Assembly: GCA_051648405.1 (NCBI GenBank)
Contig: JBOFFC010000160.1
Span: 1 to 39,959, forward strand
Direction: 5' to 3'
Source of the DNA: JBOFFC01 sp051648405
GTDB taxonomy: Bacteria > Planctomycetota > Planctomycetia > Pirellulales > Lacipirellulaceae
DNA: 39,959 nucleotides
Shown here: piece by piece, positions 18,631 through 26,776 of the stretch
How the letters are laid out: the number at the start of each line of letters is the position of its first letter
Position numbering within the stretch: the stretch's first letter is position 1
Notes under the pieces: model-generated
Database searches by the model: none
What the model saw: the letters and a program-made list of their open reading frames with translations, nothing else
Told to the model about the DNA's origin: nothing
Translations under genes and position numbers: made by a program

Positions 18631-20820
18631 GTGCGCGCCGTGCGAATCCCGCGACCTACTCCCATCGACCGCAACGCGCCGGCCCCCCCTCCCGGCGCGG
18701 CGATCCCCTGCGGCGCACTGCAAGCGGCCGACGGCGAGCTGCTCGCGCTCTTCGCCCGCCACGGCGACGAGCGGGCCTTCGACCGGCTCGTTGAGCGGCA
18801 CGGCCCGATGGTCTGGCGGGTCTGCAAGCGCGTCCTGCGGAACGACCACGACGCCGAAGACGCCTTCCAGGCCAGTTTTCTGCTGCTCGCGCGGCACGGC
18901 CGGCGCGTGCGCGTGAGCGAGTCGCTCGCCGGCTGGCTGTACCGCGTGGCGTTCCGGACGGCGCTCGCGGCGCGCAAGCGGCGGCTCCGCCTGCGCGAGG
19001 CGCCGCTGGCCGACGAGCCGCCAAGCCGCGAGCCGCGGTTCCCCGACTTCGTCGGCAGGCAGGCGCAGTCGATCCTGCTCGAGGAGCTCGCCGCCTTGCC
19101 GCACAAGTACCGCACGGTGCTCGTCCTGCGGTACATCGAGGGGCGCAGTCGGCGCGAGATCGCCGACGACACCGATCAAACGATCGCCTCCGTGCAGGGG
19201 CGCCTGGCGCGGGGAACGCGGCTGCTGCGCTCGCGTGTGGTGCGGCGGGGCGTTTCGCTGGCGGTCGCCGTGGCGGCCTTCAATGGTGCACGGCAAGCGA
19301 CGGCGTGCCCCACAAGCATTGCCGCCAGCGCGACACGCGACGCTTCGGCGCTAGTGACCGGCAAGGCACTCGGGGCCTCGGCCGGGGCGGTTTCTCTCTA
19401 CCAACAAGGAGTCCGTGCGATGCTCGTCTCTTCGATCGGAAAGCCGCTCGCCGGCGCCGCGGCGGCGACGCTGATGGTCCTGGCGACAATCGCCCCCCGC
19501 GCCGCCGGCGAGGGGGGCGCCGCGGCCGACGCCCCGGTGGCCCTCAGCGCTTCGGTGGCGGAAGGATTCGAAGGGGAGTCCCCCGCGGACGGCGGCGTGC
19601 AACTCGCGGCCGCCGAGGTGGCTATCGAGGAACGCCCCATGGAAGAACGAGTGGTCGAGAAAGAGCCCGTCGAGCAGCGCCGTGTCGAAGAACGCGTCGT
19701 AGAGCGACAGGTCGTCGAACGACCCATCACCGACTCGGCGGGCCCGACGTTCAGACCGGAGGACCTCCGCTCGCAGGAGCGGTTGTCTTGGCACGCCAAC
19801 CGGTTGCGGTTGAGTGTCGAAGCACTCAACGAGCGCGTCGAGCAGTTCTACGAGTCGGCGATCAGTCCCGACATCATTGCTCCGTTTGAAGCGAAGCGAG
19901 ATCGAATTCTCCAAGCGCTCTTCACGGTGGAAACGCACTTGGCGACTCTCGAAACGCCCGATGCCTACATCGACGCGATCCTGGCGACGGCGCCCCAACA
20001 AGCGAATGGCCCGCCGACGCCGGCGGTCGGGGCCGCGGTCGAGATGCCGCGGGTCCCGTTTGTTGAGGTCCCGCAGGGGTTTGGCCGCCTCGAGGTTGAG
20101 CTGCCACGTAACCCGCCGCTTCCGCCACCCGTTCCGCCGTCTATGCCGCGGGAAGGCGTCAGCTTGAGAGCTGTGTCGCCGATCGAAATGCAGCTCGAAG
20201 CGCTCACGAACGCCGAGAGGCAGATCGTCGCGCAGCGGCAAACGCTCGAACGGCAGCTCATGAGCGCCGGGGGGAATCCGTTCGTTGTTCCGCCGACACC
20301 GGTCGAGGTGCGCGTCCCCGCTCGACGCTTCACAGAGAGCCCGAAGATCGAGCAGTCGCTGCCAGCGGAACCGATGAAGAAGGGAGCGGAGCGCGCAAAG
20401 CAGCGTGCATTCTCGCCTACGCAGACGAACAAAGTGTCGTGGGAGCAACTCTTCACAAAGAACGACAACTCGAACGGCTTCGGGTCGCTCGGTTTGGTCG
20501 AGCATGCCGTTCTGGCCTCGCAAGCGGCTGCCGACAGCGCAGAACAGATGGTCGCTTCCCACTTGATTTCGCGACCGGAGAAAGACAAGTCGATCGCGCG
20601 GGTTCGCCGCGAGCTCAATATCGCGAATCGACTTCTTGAGCACTGGGAGCAATGCGCCGCCGACGCCGAGTCGTACCCGGGCGAAGACCTTGAGGCTCCG
20701 TCATCTGAAGAGAAAGCGAAGGCGGAAAAGCTGCGTGCGGAGCTGAAGAAGGTAGATGCACGGCGTGCGGCGGTCGTCGACGCGGTCTACTACGCACCTG
20801 TGCCGCGACCGTCGAGGTAG
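18631..20820 (+). CDS. ECF sigma factor fused to a long membrane-anchored C-terminal extension
   Basis: About 729 residues. Sigma region 2 is at about 45-105 (AFDRLVERHGPMVWRVCKRVLRNDHDAEDAFQASFLLLAR) and region 4 at about 155-205 (LPHKYRTVLVLRYIEGRSRREIADD, then the HTH). A linker, then a hydrophobic segment LAGAAAATLMVLATIA (about 270-285), and about 440 further residues: an acidic/basic stretch rich in EERVVE-like words (about 335-367), coiled-coil-prone helices and Pro-rich links. Planctomycetal ECFs with such tails are thought to be controlled by the tail itself. GTG at 18631 is my choice; GTG 18640 and an upstream GTG at 18577 are alternatives. An internal AAGGAG plus ATG at 19420 is discussed in the findings. 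Confidence 0.85.
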   Translation: MRAVRIPRPTPIDRNAPAPPPGAAIPCGALQAADGELLALFARHGDERAFDRLVERHGPMVWRVCKRVLRNDHDAEDAFQASFLLLARHGRRVRVSESLAGWLYRVAFRTALAARKRRLRLREAPLADEPPSREPRFPDFVGRQAQSILLEELAALPHKYRTVLVLRYIEGRSRREIADDTDQTIASVQGRLARGTRLLRSRVVRRGVSLAVAVAAFNGARQATACPTSIAASATRDASALVTGKALGASAGAVSLYQQGVRAMLVSSIGKPLAGAAAATLMVLATIAPRAAGEGGAAADAPVALSASVAEGFEGESPADGGVQLAAAEVAIEERPMEERVVEKEPVEQRRVEERVVERQVVERPITDSAGPTFRPEDLRSQERLSWHANRLRLSVEALNERVEQFYESAISPDIIAPFEAKRDRILQALFTVETHLATLETPDAYIDAILATAPQQANGPPTPAVGAAVEMPRVPFVEVPQGFGRLEVELPRNPPLPPPVPPSMPREGVSLRAVSPIEMQLEALTNAERQIVAQRQTLERQLMSAGGNPFVVPPTPVEVRVPARRFTESPKIEQSLPAEPMKKGAERAKQRAFSPTQTNKVSWEQLFTKNDNSNGFGSLGLVEHAVLASQAAADSAEQMVASHLISRPEKDKSIARVRRELNIANRLLEHWEQCAADAESYPGEDLEAPSSEEKAKAEKLRAELKKVDARRAAVVDAVYYAPVPRPSR
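19406..19422 (+). promoter_or_regulatory. Internal Shine-Dalgarno and in-frame ATG within the ECF fusion
   Basis: AAGGAG (19406-19411) lies 8 nt before an in-frame ATG (19420-19422), whose product would begin MLVSSIGKPLAGAAAATLMV, a plausible signal anchor. It could allow separate synthesis of the tail. It may also be chance. Confidence 0.35.
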
Positions 20821-20954
20821 CGACCGCAGCAGAATGACCCAATGACCAGTTCCCCAATGACCTAAGGCCTATGACGGCGTGGGAACGCCGTTTGGTCATT
20901 GAGATTTGGTGATTGGTGCTTGTCCCTTGGTCGCTCCCTTGACGGTCGCGGCTC
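20820..20954. repeat. Heptamer palindromic element, copy D
   Basis: CAATGAC-type units at 20832-20862 face diverged TTGGTCA-type units at 20891-20930. The loop contains ACGGCGT (20874-20880) and ACGCCGT (20885-20891), the same hairpin as in copies A and E. The outer edge, 20929-20954, is identical over 26 nt to 1651-1676 of copy A. The arms are more decayed than in A. Confidence 0.85.
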
Positions 20955-20990
20955 GGTGAGGGCCTTCGCGGTGGACCCACGCCGGCGGGC

Positions 20991-21029
20991 GTGCTACAAT
21001 GCATTTGACGAAGTAATGCATTGTAGCAC
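20991..21029. promoter_or_regulatory. Perfect 15-bp palindromic operator of the VapBC pair
   Basis: GTGCTACAATGCATT (20991-21005) and AATGCATTGTAGCAC (21015-21029) are perfect inverted repeats around a 9-nt spacer. The left half includes TACAAT, usable as a -10. It ends 16 nt before the antitoxin start, as expected for the autoregulatory site of an AbrB-type antitoxin. Confidence 0.75.
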
Positions 21030-21045
21030 TCCAAGGCGTTCCGCC

Positions 21046-21285
21046 GTGATCCGTTCGACCCTCACCGACCGCGGGCAGACGACGATCCCCGCCGCCGTGC
21101 GCAAGGCCCTCGGCCTCCAGCCACGCCAGCAGATCACCTACGAGGTCCGCGACGACGGCGTGCTGATCCGCGCCGAGCGCGAGACGCTCACCGACCTCGC
21201 CGGGTCGATCCGGTCGGGAGTGCCGCTGGCGCCCAAGGCCCAGGAGCGGGCCTCGGCCCGCGCAGCGCGGGGCGGCGGGCGTTGA
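21046..21285 (+). CDS. AbrB/MazE-type antitoxin (VapB)
   Basis: 79 residues. The N-terminal swapped-hairpin AbrB/SpoVT DNA-binding fold is seen as STLTDRGQTTIPAAVRKALGLQPRQQITYEVRDDGVLI. The C-terminal part (about 45-79) should bind and mask the toxin. GTG at 21046 gives the usual N-terminus just before the first strand. Upstream ATGs at 21016 and earlier fall inside the operator palindrome and were rejected. Its stop overlaps the toxin start by 4 nt (TTGA). The product probably binds the palindrome at 20991-21029. Confidence 0.88.
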   Translation: MIRSTLTDRGQTTIPAAVRKALGLQPRQQITYEVRDDGVLIRAERETLTDLAGSIRSGVPLAPKAQERASARAARGGGR

Positions 21286-21686
21286 AGCGCTACCTCCTCG
21301 ACACGAACGTCCTGCTGCGGTTCCTGCTGGCCGACAGCGACGCGCTGACCGCTAAGGCCCGTGCGCTGTTCGCCCGCGCCGAGGGGGGGGAGTGTGTGCT
21401 GGTGCTGACCGACGTCGCCCTGGCCGAAGCGGTGTGGGTGCTCGAGTCCCACTACAAGGTGGACCGCGCGACGATCGCCGGCACGCTCTCGGCGCTCGTC
21501 ACGAAGCCGGGGGTCCGCTGCTCCGGCGGGGCGGCGGTCGCCGACGCGCTCGGTCGCTACGCGAGCACCAAGATCGACTACTTCGACTGCTACCTCGCGG
21601 CGCTCGCCGCCGAGTCGGGGGACACCGTCGCGTCGTTCGACCGCGACCTGCGGAAGTTCAAGGACGTCGAGGTGTGGAGCGGCTGA
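21282..21686 (+). CDS. vapC: PIN-domain ribonuclease toxin (VapC)
   Basis: 134 residues, normal for VapC. The four acidic positions of the PIN active site are visible: Asp7 in YLLDTN, Glu in DVALAEAVW (about 49), Asp in KIDYFDCYLA (about 100) and Asp in SFDRDL (about 118). VapC toxins cleave tRNA or rRNA in a metal-dependent way. The start is TTG at 21282, overlapping the antitoxin stop, so translation is coupled. Nothing suggests it is broken, in contrast to the PIN gene at 37768. Repeat E follows directly. Confidence 0.88.
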   Translation: MKRYLLDTNVLLRFLLADSDALTAKARALFARAEGGECVLVLTDVALAEAVWVLESHYKVDRATIAGTLSALVTKPGVRCSGGAAVADALGRYASTKIDYFDCYLAALAAESGDTVASFDRDLRKFKDVEVWSG

Positions 21687-21788
21687 GCGAATGAAGCACC
21701 AATGACCAAATCCCAATGACCAAAAGGCGTTGCCACGCCGAGGGACCCTTTGGTCATTGGTGCTGGGTCATTGGCGCCTTCGCTCTCG
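21687..21788. repeat. Heptamer palindromic element, copy E
   Basis: It fills the whole gap between two convergent genes. CAATGAC-bearing left arm (21690-21725), loop hairpin GGCGT (21726-21730) with ACGCC (21735-21739), then a TTGGTCA-bearing right arm (21749-21774). Same architecture and same convergent setting as copy A. Confidence 0.85.
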
Positions 21789-24197
21789 CTAGTTCCGCTG
21801 GAACGCGATCTCGCTCGTCGTCAGCGGCCCGGCCTTGTCGGGGTGAACGATGCGCCGCGGCAGTTCGACGCCGCGGAAGTAGTCGGCCGAGGCGGCCGTC
21901 TCGCGCGTCGTGGCGTCTTGGAACGACTCCCCTTGCTGCCGGCGCAGGAACATCGGCGCCCCCTGCTGGCGGGTCCAGGTCCAGGCCGTCTTGCCGTCGA
22001 TGAACAGCTCGACCGTGTAGGTGGTCTTCGCGGAGCTCACCTCCTTGGTCGAGTCCTCGTCCCAGGGGACGCCGTGGATCTTGCGGTAGCTGATCGTCTC
22101 GGACTCGGTCGCTTTGCGGGCAATGAGCGTGTTGGGGGCGCCCTCATCGACCACCAGGCCCGCCTCCTCGGCCGCCGCAGTCAGCAGCGCGCGGGCGTCG
22201 TCGTCGAGGCCGTCGCCGACGCGGCAGTCGATCGTTATCGGCGCGCCGGGCTTCAACGCCAGCAGCGATTCGGGGACGGGCGAGTCGCTTGGCTTCGTCG
22301 GCCCGGGGGCGGGGAGCAGCGCGGCGCGGGGCGTGCGGACGTAGGCCAGCAGCGACTGCGCGCCCGACCCGCCGACGAAGTCGGCCTCGTGCGTCTGCCG
22401 CGCGACGAGGCGCCGCGTCGGAACGTCGATCGTGTCGATCGCCCGCGCGCCGCGGACGACGAGCGTCTGGGGGTCGGCCCACGAGACGTGGCCACGCGAC
22501 CAGAAGCCCGGCTGCGCCAGGTCGCGAACATGAAAATCGTCGGCCGGGTCGCCGGGCTGGGCGAGGCGCCACCAGCGGACACGCGTCGAGTCGACCACGG
22601 CCAGCAGCTCGCCCGTGGCGTCGAAGGCGAGAGCGCCGCGGCCGGAGACCGACCCCTCGAGCCACGCCAGCGTGTCCCCCGTCGCCACGTCGAGCACGAC
22701 GATCGCCTCGGGGGTGACCAGCGCCACTTGCTTGCCGCCGGGGCTCACCGTCGGCGGCGTCAGGTGGCTGCAGTCGACCTCCCAGACGGCGGCCGTGTTG
22801 GGGGCGTCCCACATCACGAGCTTGTCGTCCGCGGTGGCGGTCAGCAGCCGTCGGTCGCCGGCCCAGCCGATCCACTCGACGGAGGCGCGGTGGGAGAACT
22901 CGTCACGCGAGCCGGGGCTCCACTGCCGCACGCGGTTTGAGCCAGTCGGGTCGAGGCGCCAGACCTCGAAGCGGGCCCGGTCGCGGTGCGTGCCGACCGT
23001 CGCCGCAAGGGCGAGCGTTCGGCCGTTGGGCGCAATGGCGGCCGCGGTGGTGTCGCCGGGGAGTGGCTCCGCCTCAGCGACGCAACCCCGTGCGAGGTCC
23101 ACACGCTCGAGCGTCGCGGGCTTTTTGTCGAACGGGTCGCGCGTGACAACGCCGGCGAATCCGCTGGCGGCGGACCCCACCAGCAGGGCGACGGGTTCGG
23201 CGTGGTCGTGGAAGTCGCGGTCGGCCAGTCGCACCGCGCGGAAGCGGACCGTCTGTGCCGGAGGCCCGGGGTCGGCGCGCCAGGCGCCGCGGCCGGGATC
23301 GGAGGGCATCAGCCGGACGAGGTTCGAGGTGTCCCCTTCGAGCTCGGCGAGGTCGCCGATCGGGTCGTCTTCCACCTCGGGATTTGGAGAACCGTCGGCC
23401 ACACCGCTGAAGGGGTCGTCGGGCGAGGGTGTTGCGTCCTGCTTCAGCCCGTCCCCTGCGCGGGCGCGGCGGCGGACCTGCGAGAGGGCCATCTTGGCGG
23501 CCATGCGGACCTCAGGGGCGCCGCGCGAGGCTACGCGGGTCAGCGCGTCGATGCTCGCCTTGCCCCCCGACTCGCCGAGCAGTTGCACGGCGGCGAGCAC
23601 CCCCTCGGGGTTCCCGCCGCGCGAGGCTTCGATCAGCGCGGGCTCGGCCACGGGGCCGAGTTGCCGCAGCGCCGCGACCGCCCCTTCTTGCTTGAAGAAG
23701 TTCCCCAGGCAGACCACGAGCGCGACGGCGGCCGCGGGGTCCTTCGAGCGGCCGAGGCCCTCGAACACCGCGTCGTCGACGTTCATCTTCGAGCGTTGCA
23801 GCAGATCGACGAGCACCGGCGTGCCGAACTTGCCCGCCCAGTGCTGGAGTCCGCGGACGAACACGCCCGTGTCGTGCGCGTTCTCGTCGAGCAAGGCGGT
23901 GCGCAAGGCGCGGGCGGCTCGCTTGCGTGTGTCGGCATCGACCGACTTCGGATCGACGGAGAGCAGCATCTTGGCCGCGTCGCGGGCCTCGAAGTGCTCG
24001 CCCGACTCGACGGCGGCGATCGCCTCGTCCACGGTCCCCGAGAAACGCCCCATGCCCGGCACGTCGGGCATGTCCGGAATGTCGGGGCCGCCGGGCCCGA
24101 ACCCCGGCCCGAACGAGTCGAACCCCTTGGGGGGCTGCGCGGCAGCGTGAGACACAACCAGAAACAGCACAGCGGTGACTAGACGCGGGGCGAGCAT
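21789..24197 (-). CDS. Exported HEAT-repeat plus WD40-like propeller protein, hypothetical
   Basis: 802 residues. A signal peptide (LAPRLVTAVLFLVVSHAAAQ) is followed by a Gly/Pro-rich stretch with PDIPDMPDVPGM. HEAT-like helical repeats occupy about 50-260 (PALIEASRGGNPEGVLAAVQLL is typical), then an Asp-rich linker. A predicted beta-propeller occupies about 330-640, with recurring W/D strands such as KLVMWDAPNTAAVWEV and VRWWRLAQPG. A C-terminal domain of about 150 residues (TYTVELFIDGKTAWTW) is unrecognised. Probably a scaffold outside the cytoplasm; no catalytic motif seen. ATG at 24197 begins the signal peptide, with GAGG 9 nt upstream. The gene before it on this strand is the sensor kinase, separated by repeat F. 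Confidence 0.75.
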   Translation of the reverse strand: MLAPRLVTAVLFLVVSHAAAQPPKGFDSFGPGFGPGGPDIPDMPDVPGMGRFSGTVDEAIAAVESGEHFEARDAAKMLLSVDPKSVDADTRKRAARALRTALLDENAHDTGVFVRGLQHWAGKFGTPVLVDLLQRSKMNVDDAVFEGLGRSKDPAAAVALVVCLGNFFKQEGAVAALRQLGPVAEPALIEASRGGNPEGVLAAVQLLGESGGKASIDALTRVASRGAPEVRMAAKMALSQVRRRARAGDGLKQDATPSPDDPFSGVADGSPNPEVEDDPIGDLAELEGDTSNLVRLMPSDPGRGAWRADPGPPAQTVRFRAVRLADRDFHDHAEPVALLVGSAASGFAGVVTRDPFDKKPATLERVDLARGCVAEAEPLPGDTTAAAIAPNGRTLALAATVGTHRDRARFEVWRLDPTGSNRVRQWSPGSRDEFSHRASVEWIGWAGDRRLLTATADDKLVMWDAPNTAAVWEVDCSHLTPPTVSPGGKQVALVTPEAIVVLDVATGDTLAWLEGSVSGRGALAFDATGELLAVVDSTRVRWWRLAQPGDPADDFHVRDLAQPGFWSRGHVSWADPQTLVVRGARAIDTIDVPTRRLVARQTHEADFVGGSGAQSLLAYVRTPRAALLPAPGPTKPSDSPVPESLLALKPGAPITIDCRVGDGLDDDARALLTAAAEEAGLVVDEGAPNTLIARKATESETISYRKIHGVPWDEDSTKEVSSAKTTYTVELFIDGKTAWTWTRQQGAPMFLRRQQGESFQDATTRETAASADYFRGVELPRRIVHPDKAGPLTTSEIAFQRN

Positions 24198-24236
24198 CGC
24201 GAACGCCTCGGGGAGGGGAGACCGACTTAGTAGGTA

Positions 24237-24242
24237 ACTATA
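24237..24242 (-). promoter_or_regulatory. -10-like TATAGT for the HEAT/propeller gene
   Basis: TATAGT on the minus strand at 24242-24237, in a locally AT-rich patch, 40 nt before the start. No clear -35 was found. Confidence 0.35.
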
Positions 24243-24270
24243 AACAAAGACCAGCGTTGATCGGAGCCGT

Positions 24271-24397
24271 GCCCGTCGAGGGAGCGACCGACGGGCAAAT
24301 GACCCAATGACCAGAACGCGCAAGCGTTTGGCTACTTCCCTCTGCCCGCTGCCTGCTGCCCGCTCCTTTGGTCATTGTTGCTTGGTCATTGGGTCAT
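24271..24397. repeat. Heptamer palindromic element, copy F
   Basis: Outer hairpin GCCCGTCG (24271-24278) with CGACGGGC (24289-24296). Perfect 15-bp arms at 24299-24313 and 24383-24397, made of CAATGAC-type units. Between them, three tandem heptamers TGCCCGC, TGCCTGC, TGCCCGC (24343-24363), the same internal family as in copy B. Confidence 0.85.
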
Positions 24398-24411
24398 AGC
24401 GCGAGCCTTCG

Positions 24412-26598
24412 CTACTGTGCGATCGTTGCTTGTTGGTCGCGCTGCGTGTCGATGATCAGCGTGCGCTGCGTGGCGGCCGTCGGGGCGAGGCCCCGCTCGT
24501 GCTGGTTCCACCACAGCTCGGCGGCGCCGATTTCCCAGGCCGGGCCCGGCGTCCGCGCCAGGCGTTCGGCCAGGTCGCGCGCGGTCTGCGGGCGCTTCGC
24601 GCGGGACTTTTCGAGGCACGCCAGCAGCGCGTCTTCGAGCTCGACCGGGACCTTGCGTCCAAGCACGAGCGACGGGGGCTTCGGCGTTTCGCTGAGGTGC
24701 TTTTGGCAGAGGGCCATCACCGAGTCGGCCTCGAACACCGGCCGCCCGGTCAGCAGGAAGTAGCCCACCGCGCCGAGCGCGTAGAGGTCGCTCCGCCCAT
24801 CGACCGTTTCGGGGGTCTGGATCGCTTCGGGGGACATGTAGAGGGGGGTCCCGGCGAGGCCCCCCTGGCCGGCCTTCGCCTCTTCGACGCTCTTCACCAG
24901 GCCGAAGTCGAGCACCTTGGCGACGTCCGGCTCGGCCGCGCGGCGGTTGAGCATGACGTTCGACGGCTTGATGTCGCGGTGCACGAGGCCCGTCGTGTGC
25001 GCCTCGTACAGTGATCCGCAGACCTGCTGGAGGATGTGGACCACGCGCTCGACCGGCTGCGGGCCGTAGCGATCGACCAGCGCCTGCAGGTCGATCCCGT
25101 CGAGGTACTCCATCGCGTAGTAGAAGAGCCCCTCGGGGGTGTGGCCGTAGTCGAAGATCGCCACCGTGTTAGGGTGGCAGAGCTGGCTTGTGACCTGCAC
25201 CTCGCGCTCGAACGACTCGAGCGCTTGGGGGGTCATCTTGCTAGGCTCGATCATCTTGAGGGCCGTTGGGCGGCGCAGCAGTGCGTGCTGCGCCTTGTAG
25301 ACGATCCCCATGCCGCCGGCGCCGAGTTTCTGCAAGAGCTTGTACTGGCCGATCTGTTGGGCATCGACGGCCGCCTGCTGCGCCTCGCGCCGCAGCCGAG
25401 CCACTTGCAGCGAGTAGAGGTAGATCGCGATCGACGCCAAGGTCAGCAGCGCGAACAGGCCCCAGAACGTCCGCTGCACGATCGTGAGCGGGCGGTACGC
25501 CTCGGCGTAGTCTTTCTCGGCGGCGATCCCCATCTGCTGCTCGGGGAGCCACCGCCAAGCGCCGACCTGTTTCACGCCGCGGTAGTCGCGGTAGCCCTCG
25601 ACATCGACCCCCGGCGTGCCGGTTACGGCGCTCGCCACCAACTTGGTGAGGGGCAGCTCGCTGCGACGCTTTGTCGGGCGGTGGCCGGTGGTCATGTCGC
25701 CGCCGGGGTCACGCAGCAACAGCCGCATGATCGACCTGCTCCCCGGCTCGTCGGGGAGGATCCCGAGGAGGATCATGTCGTCGTCGAAGCGGCTGTTGGA
25801 GAGCATCAACCCGTCGCGGTCGAAGGCGTAGGTCTCGCCCGTTTCGCCGAGGCGTGCGAGCCGCAGGATGCGCGCGAACTCGTCGTCGGCGCGGAGCCGC
25901 AGCGCAAGGGCGCCGACGGCTTGAAAGTTCTCGTCGCGCAGCGGGGCGCAGGCGTAGATCACGGGGACGCCGGTGCGGACCCGCCCGAGGTGGTCCTTGA
26001 TCGGCGAGATGCTCCCCAAGGGGCGCGAGACGGTGGTCTTCCCCTCGAGCGAGCGGGTGACGAACTCGTTGACGCCGACGTTCCGTTCGAGGTCGTCCTG
26101 GCTGATCATCACCGTCCCCGAAGTGGCGAGCATGCGCTTGTTCTTATCGACGACGAAGAAGCCGTCGTAGTCGTGCGCGGCCATGACAGGCGAGAGGATT
26201 GCTTCGAGTTTTTCCTTCAACTGATCGGTGTCGTCCGAATCGCCGCCGGCGACGATCTCCGCGACGACGCCGCGCGTCGTGGCGGCGTTGGCGAGCGAAT
26301 CGACCGTCTTCTTCTGCGACTCGAGCCAAGTCTGGAGCATCTCGGCCTCGAGGTCGCGGAGCGTCTCGAGCTCCGAGGCGAGCGCGGTCTTGATCGTCCG
26401 CTCGATCGCCCCTTGCAGCAGGTAGGCGAGGGTCGAGAGCACCAGCACCGCCAAGATCGGCCAGATCCAGGCGCGCTGGCGGACCCAAGCGCCGGTCTTC
26501 GATAGCGACCGGGCGACGGTGTGCGAGGCCCAGGTCAGTTTGGCGCGGTGGGCGCCCGACGCCAGCGAGGCGCCGGGGGGGCGGGTGACGGGGGGCAT
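24412..26598 (-). CDS. Transmembrane Ser/Thr protein kinase with extracellular Cache-like sensor
   Basis: 728 residues. TM1 (about 45-63), an extracytoplasmic region of about 300 residues resembling a double Cache domain (YDGFFVVDKNKRMLATSG, GETGETYAFDRDGLMLSNS), TM2 (about 372-392), then a Hanks-type kinase from about 418: Gly loop LGAGGMGIVYKA, ALKMI with the ATP Lys, HRDIKPSN (about 538), DFG, and SPEA. The C-terminal tail is short. This is the reverse of the usual bacterial layout (kinase N-terminal, sensor C-terminal) and like a histidine kinase sensor grafted on a Ser/Thr kinase. ATG at 26598 is chosen; the frame runs open to 26721, across the divergent promoter. Ligand and targets unknown. 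Confidence 0.9.
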   Translation of the reverse strand: MPPVTRPPGASLASGAHRAKLTWASHTVARSLSKTGAWVRQRAWIWPILAVLVLSTLAYLLQGAIERTIKTALASELETLRDLEAEMLQTWLESQKKTVDSLANAATTRGVVAEIVAGGDSDDTDQLKEKLEAILSPVMAAHDYDGFFVVDKNKRMLATSGTVMISQDDLERNVGVNEFVTRSLEGKTTVSRPLGSISPIKDHLGRVRTGVPVIYACAPLRDENFQAVGALALRLRADDEFARILRLARLGETGETYAFDRDGLMLSNSRFDDDMILLGILPDEPGSRSIMRLLLRDPGGDMTTGHRPTKRRSELPLTKLVASAVTGTPGVDVEGYRDYRGVKQVGAWRWLPEQQMGIAAEKDYAEAYRPLTIVQRTFWGLFALLTLASIAIYLYSLQVARLRREAQQAAVDAQQIGQYKLLQKLGAGGMGIVYKAQHALLRRPTALKMIEPSKMTPQALESFEREVQVTSQLCHPNTVAIFDYGHTPEGLFYYAMEYLDGIDLQALVDRYGPQPVERVVHILQQVCGSLYEAHTTGLVHRDIKPSNVMLNRRAAEPDVAKVLDFGLVKSVEEAKAGQGGLAGTPLYMSPEAIQTPETVDGRSDLYALGAVGYFLLTGRPVFEADSVMALCQKHLSETPKPPSLVLGRKVPVELEDALLACLEKSRAKRPQTARDLAERLARTPGPAWEIGAAELWWNQHERGLAPTAATQRTLIIDTQRDQQATIAQ

Positions 26599-26638
26599 CG
26601 CGGCGGAGCGGGCTGGGAGGGGCGTTGTGGAGCCGTCC

Positions 26639-26646
26639 ACTATAAT
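26639..26646. promoter_or_regulatory. Back-to-back divergent -10 motifs
   Basis: TATAAT on the plus strand (26641-26646) overlaps TATAGT on the minus strand (26644-26639). They face sufU and the sensor kinase respectively. No good -35 is seen on either side. The plus motif is followed by TGGGAGG, a G-rich start region. Confidence 0.45.
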
Positions 26647-26776
26647 TGGGAGGCGCCGGGGCCGTTGGTTGCCCGCCGGCCGGGGGGCCCCTAGAGTTGG
26701 TCGGTTCTGGAGTCTCCCCACGGACCGCTCTCCGCCGCGAACCCCTCTCGACTCCCCAGCTCCCGTGCCCGCCGCG

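Noticed and set aside
22615..24150. 511-codon plus-strand open frame opposite the HEAT/propeller gene
   Set aside because: Ser/Arg/Ala-rich shadow with no recognisable domain.
15831..24397. CRISPR array as an explanation for the repeats
   Set aside because: Repeats are inverted arms with 7-nt periods, not direct repeats with unique spacers; no cas genes are in the window.
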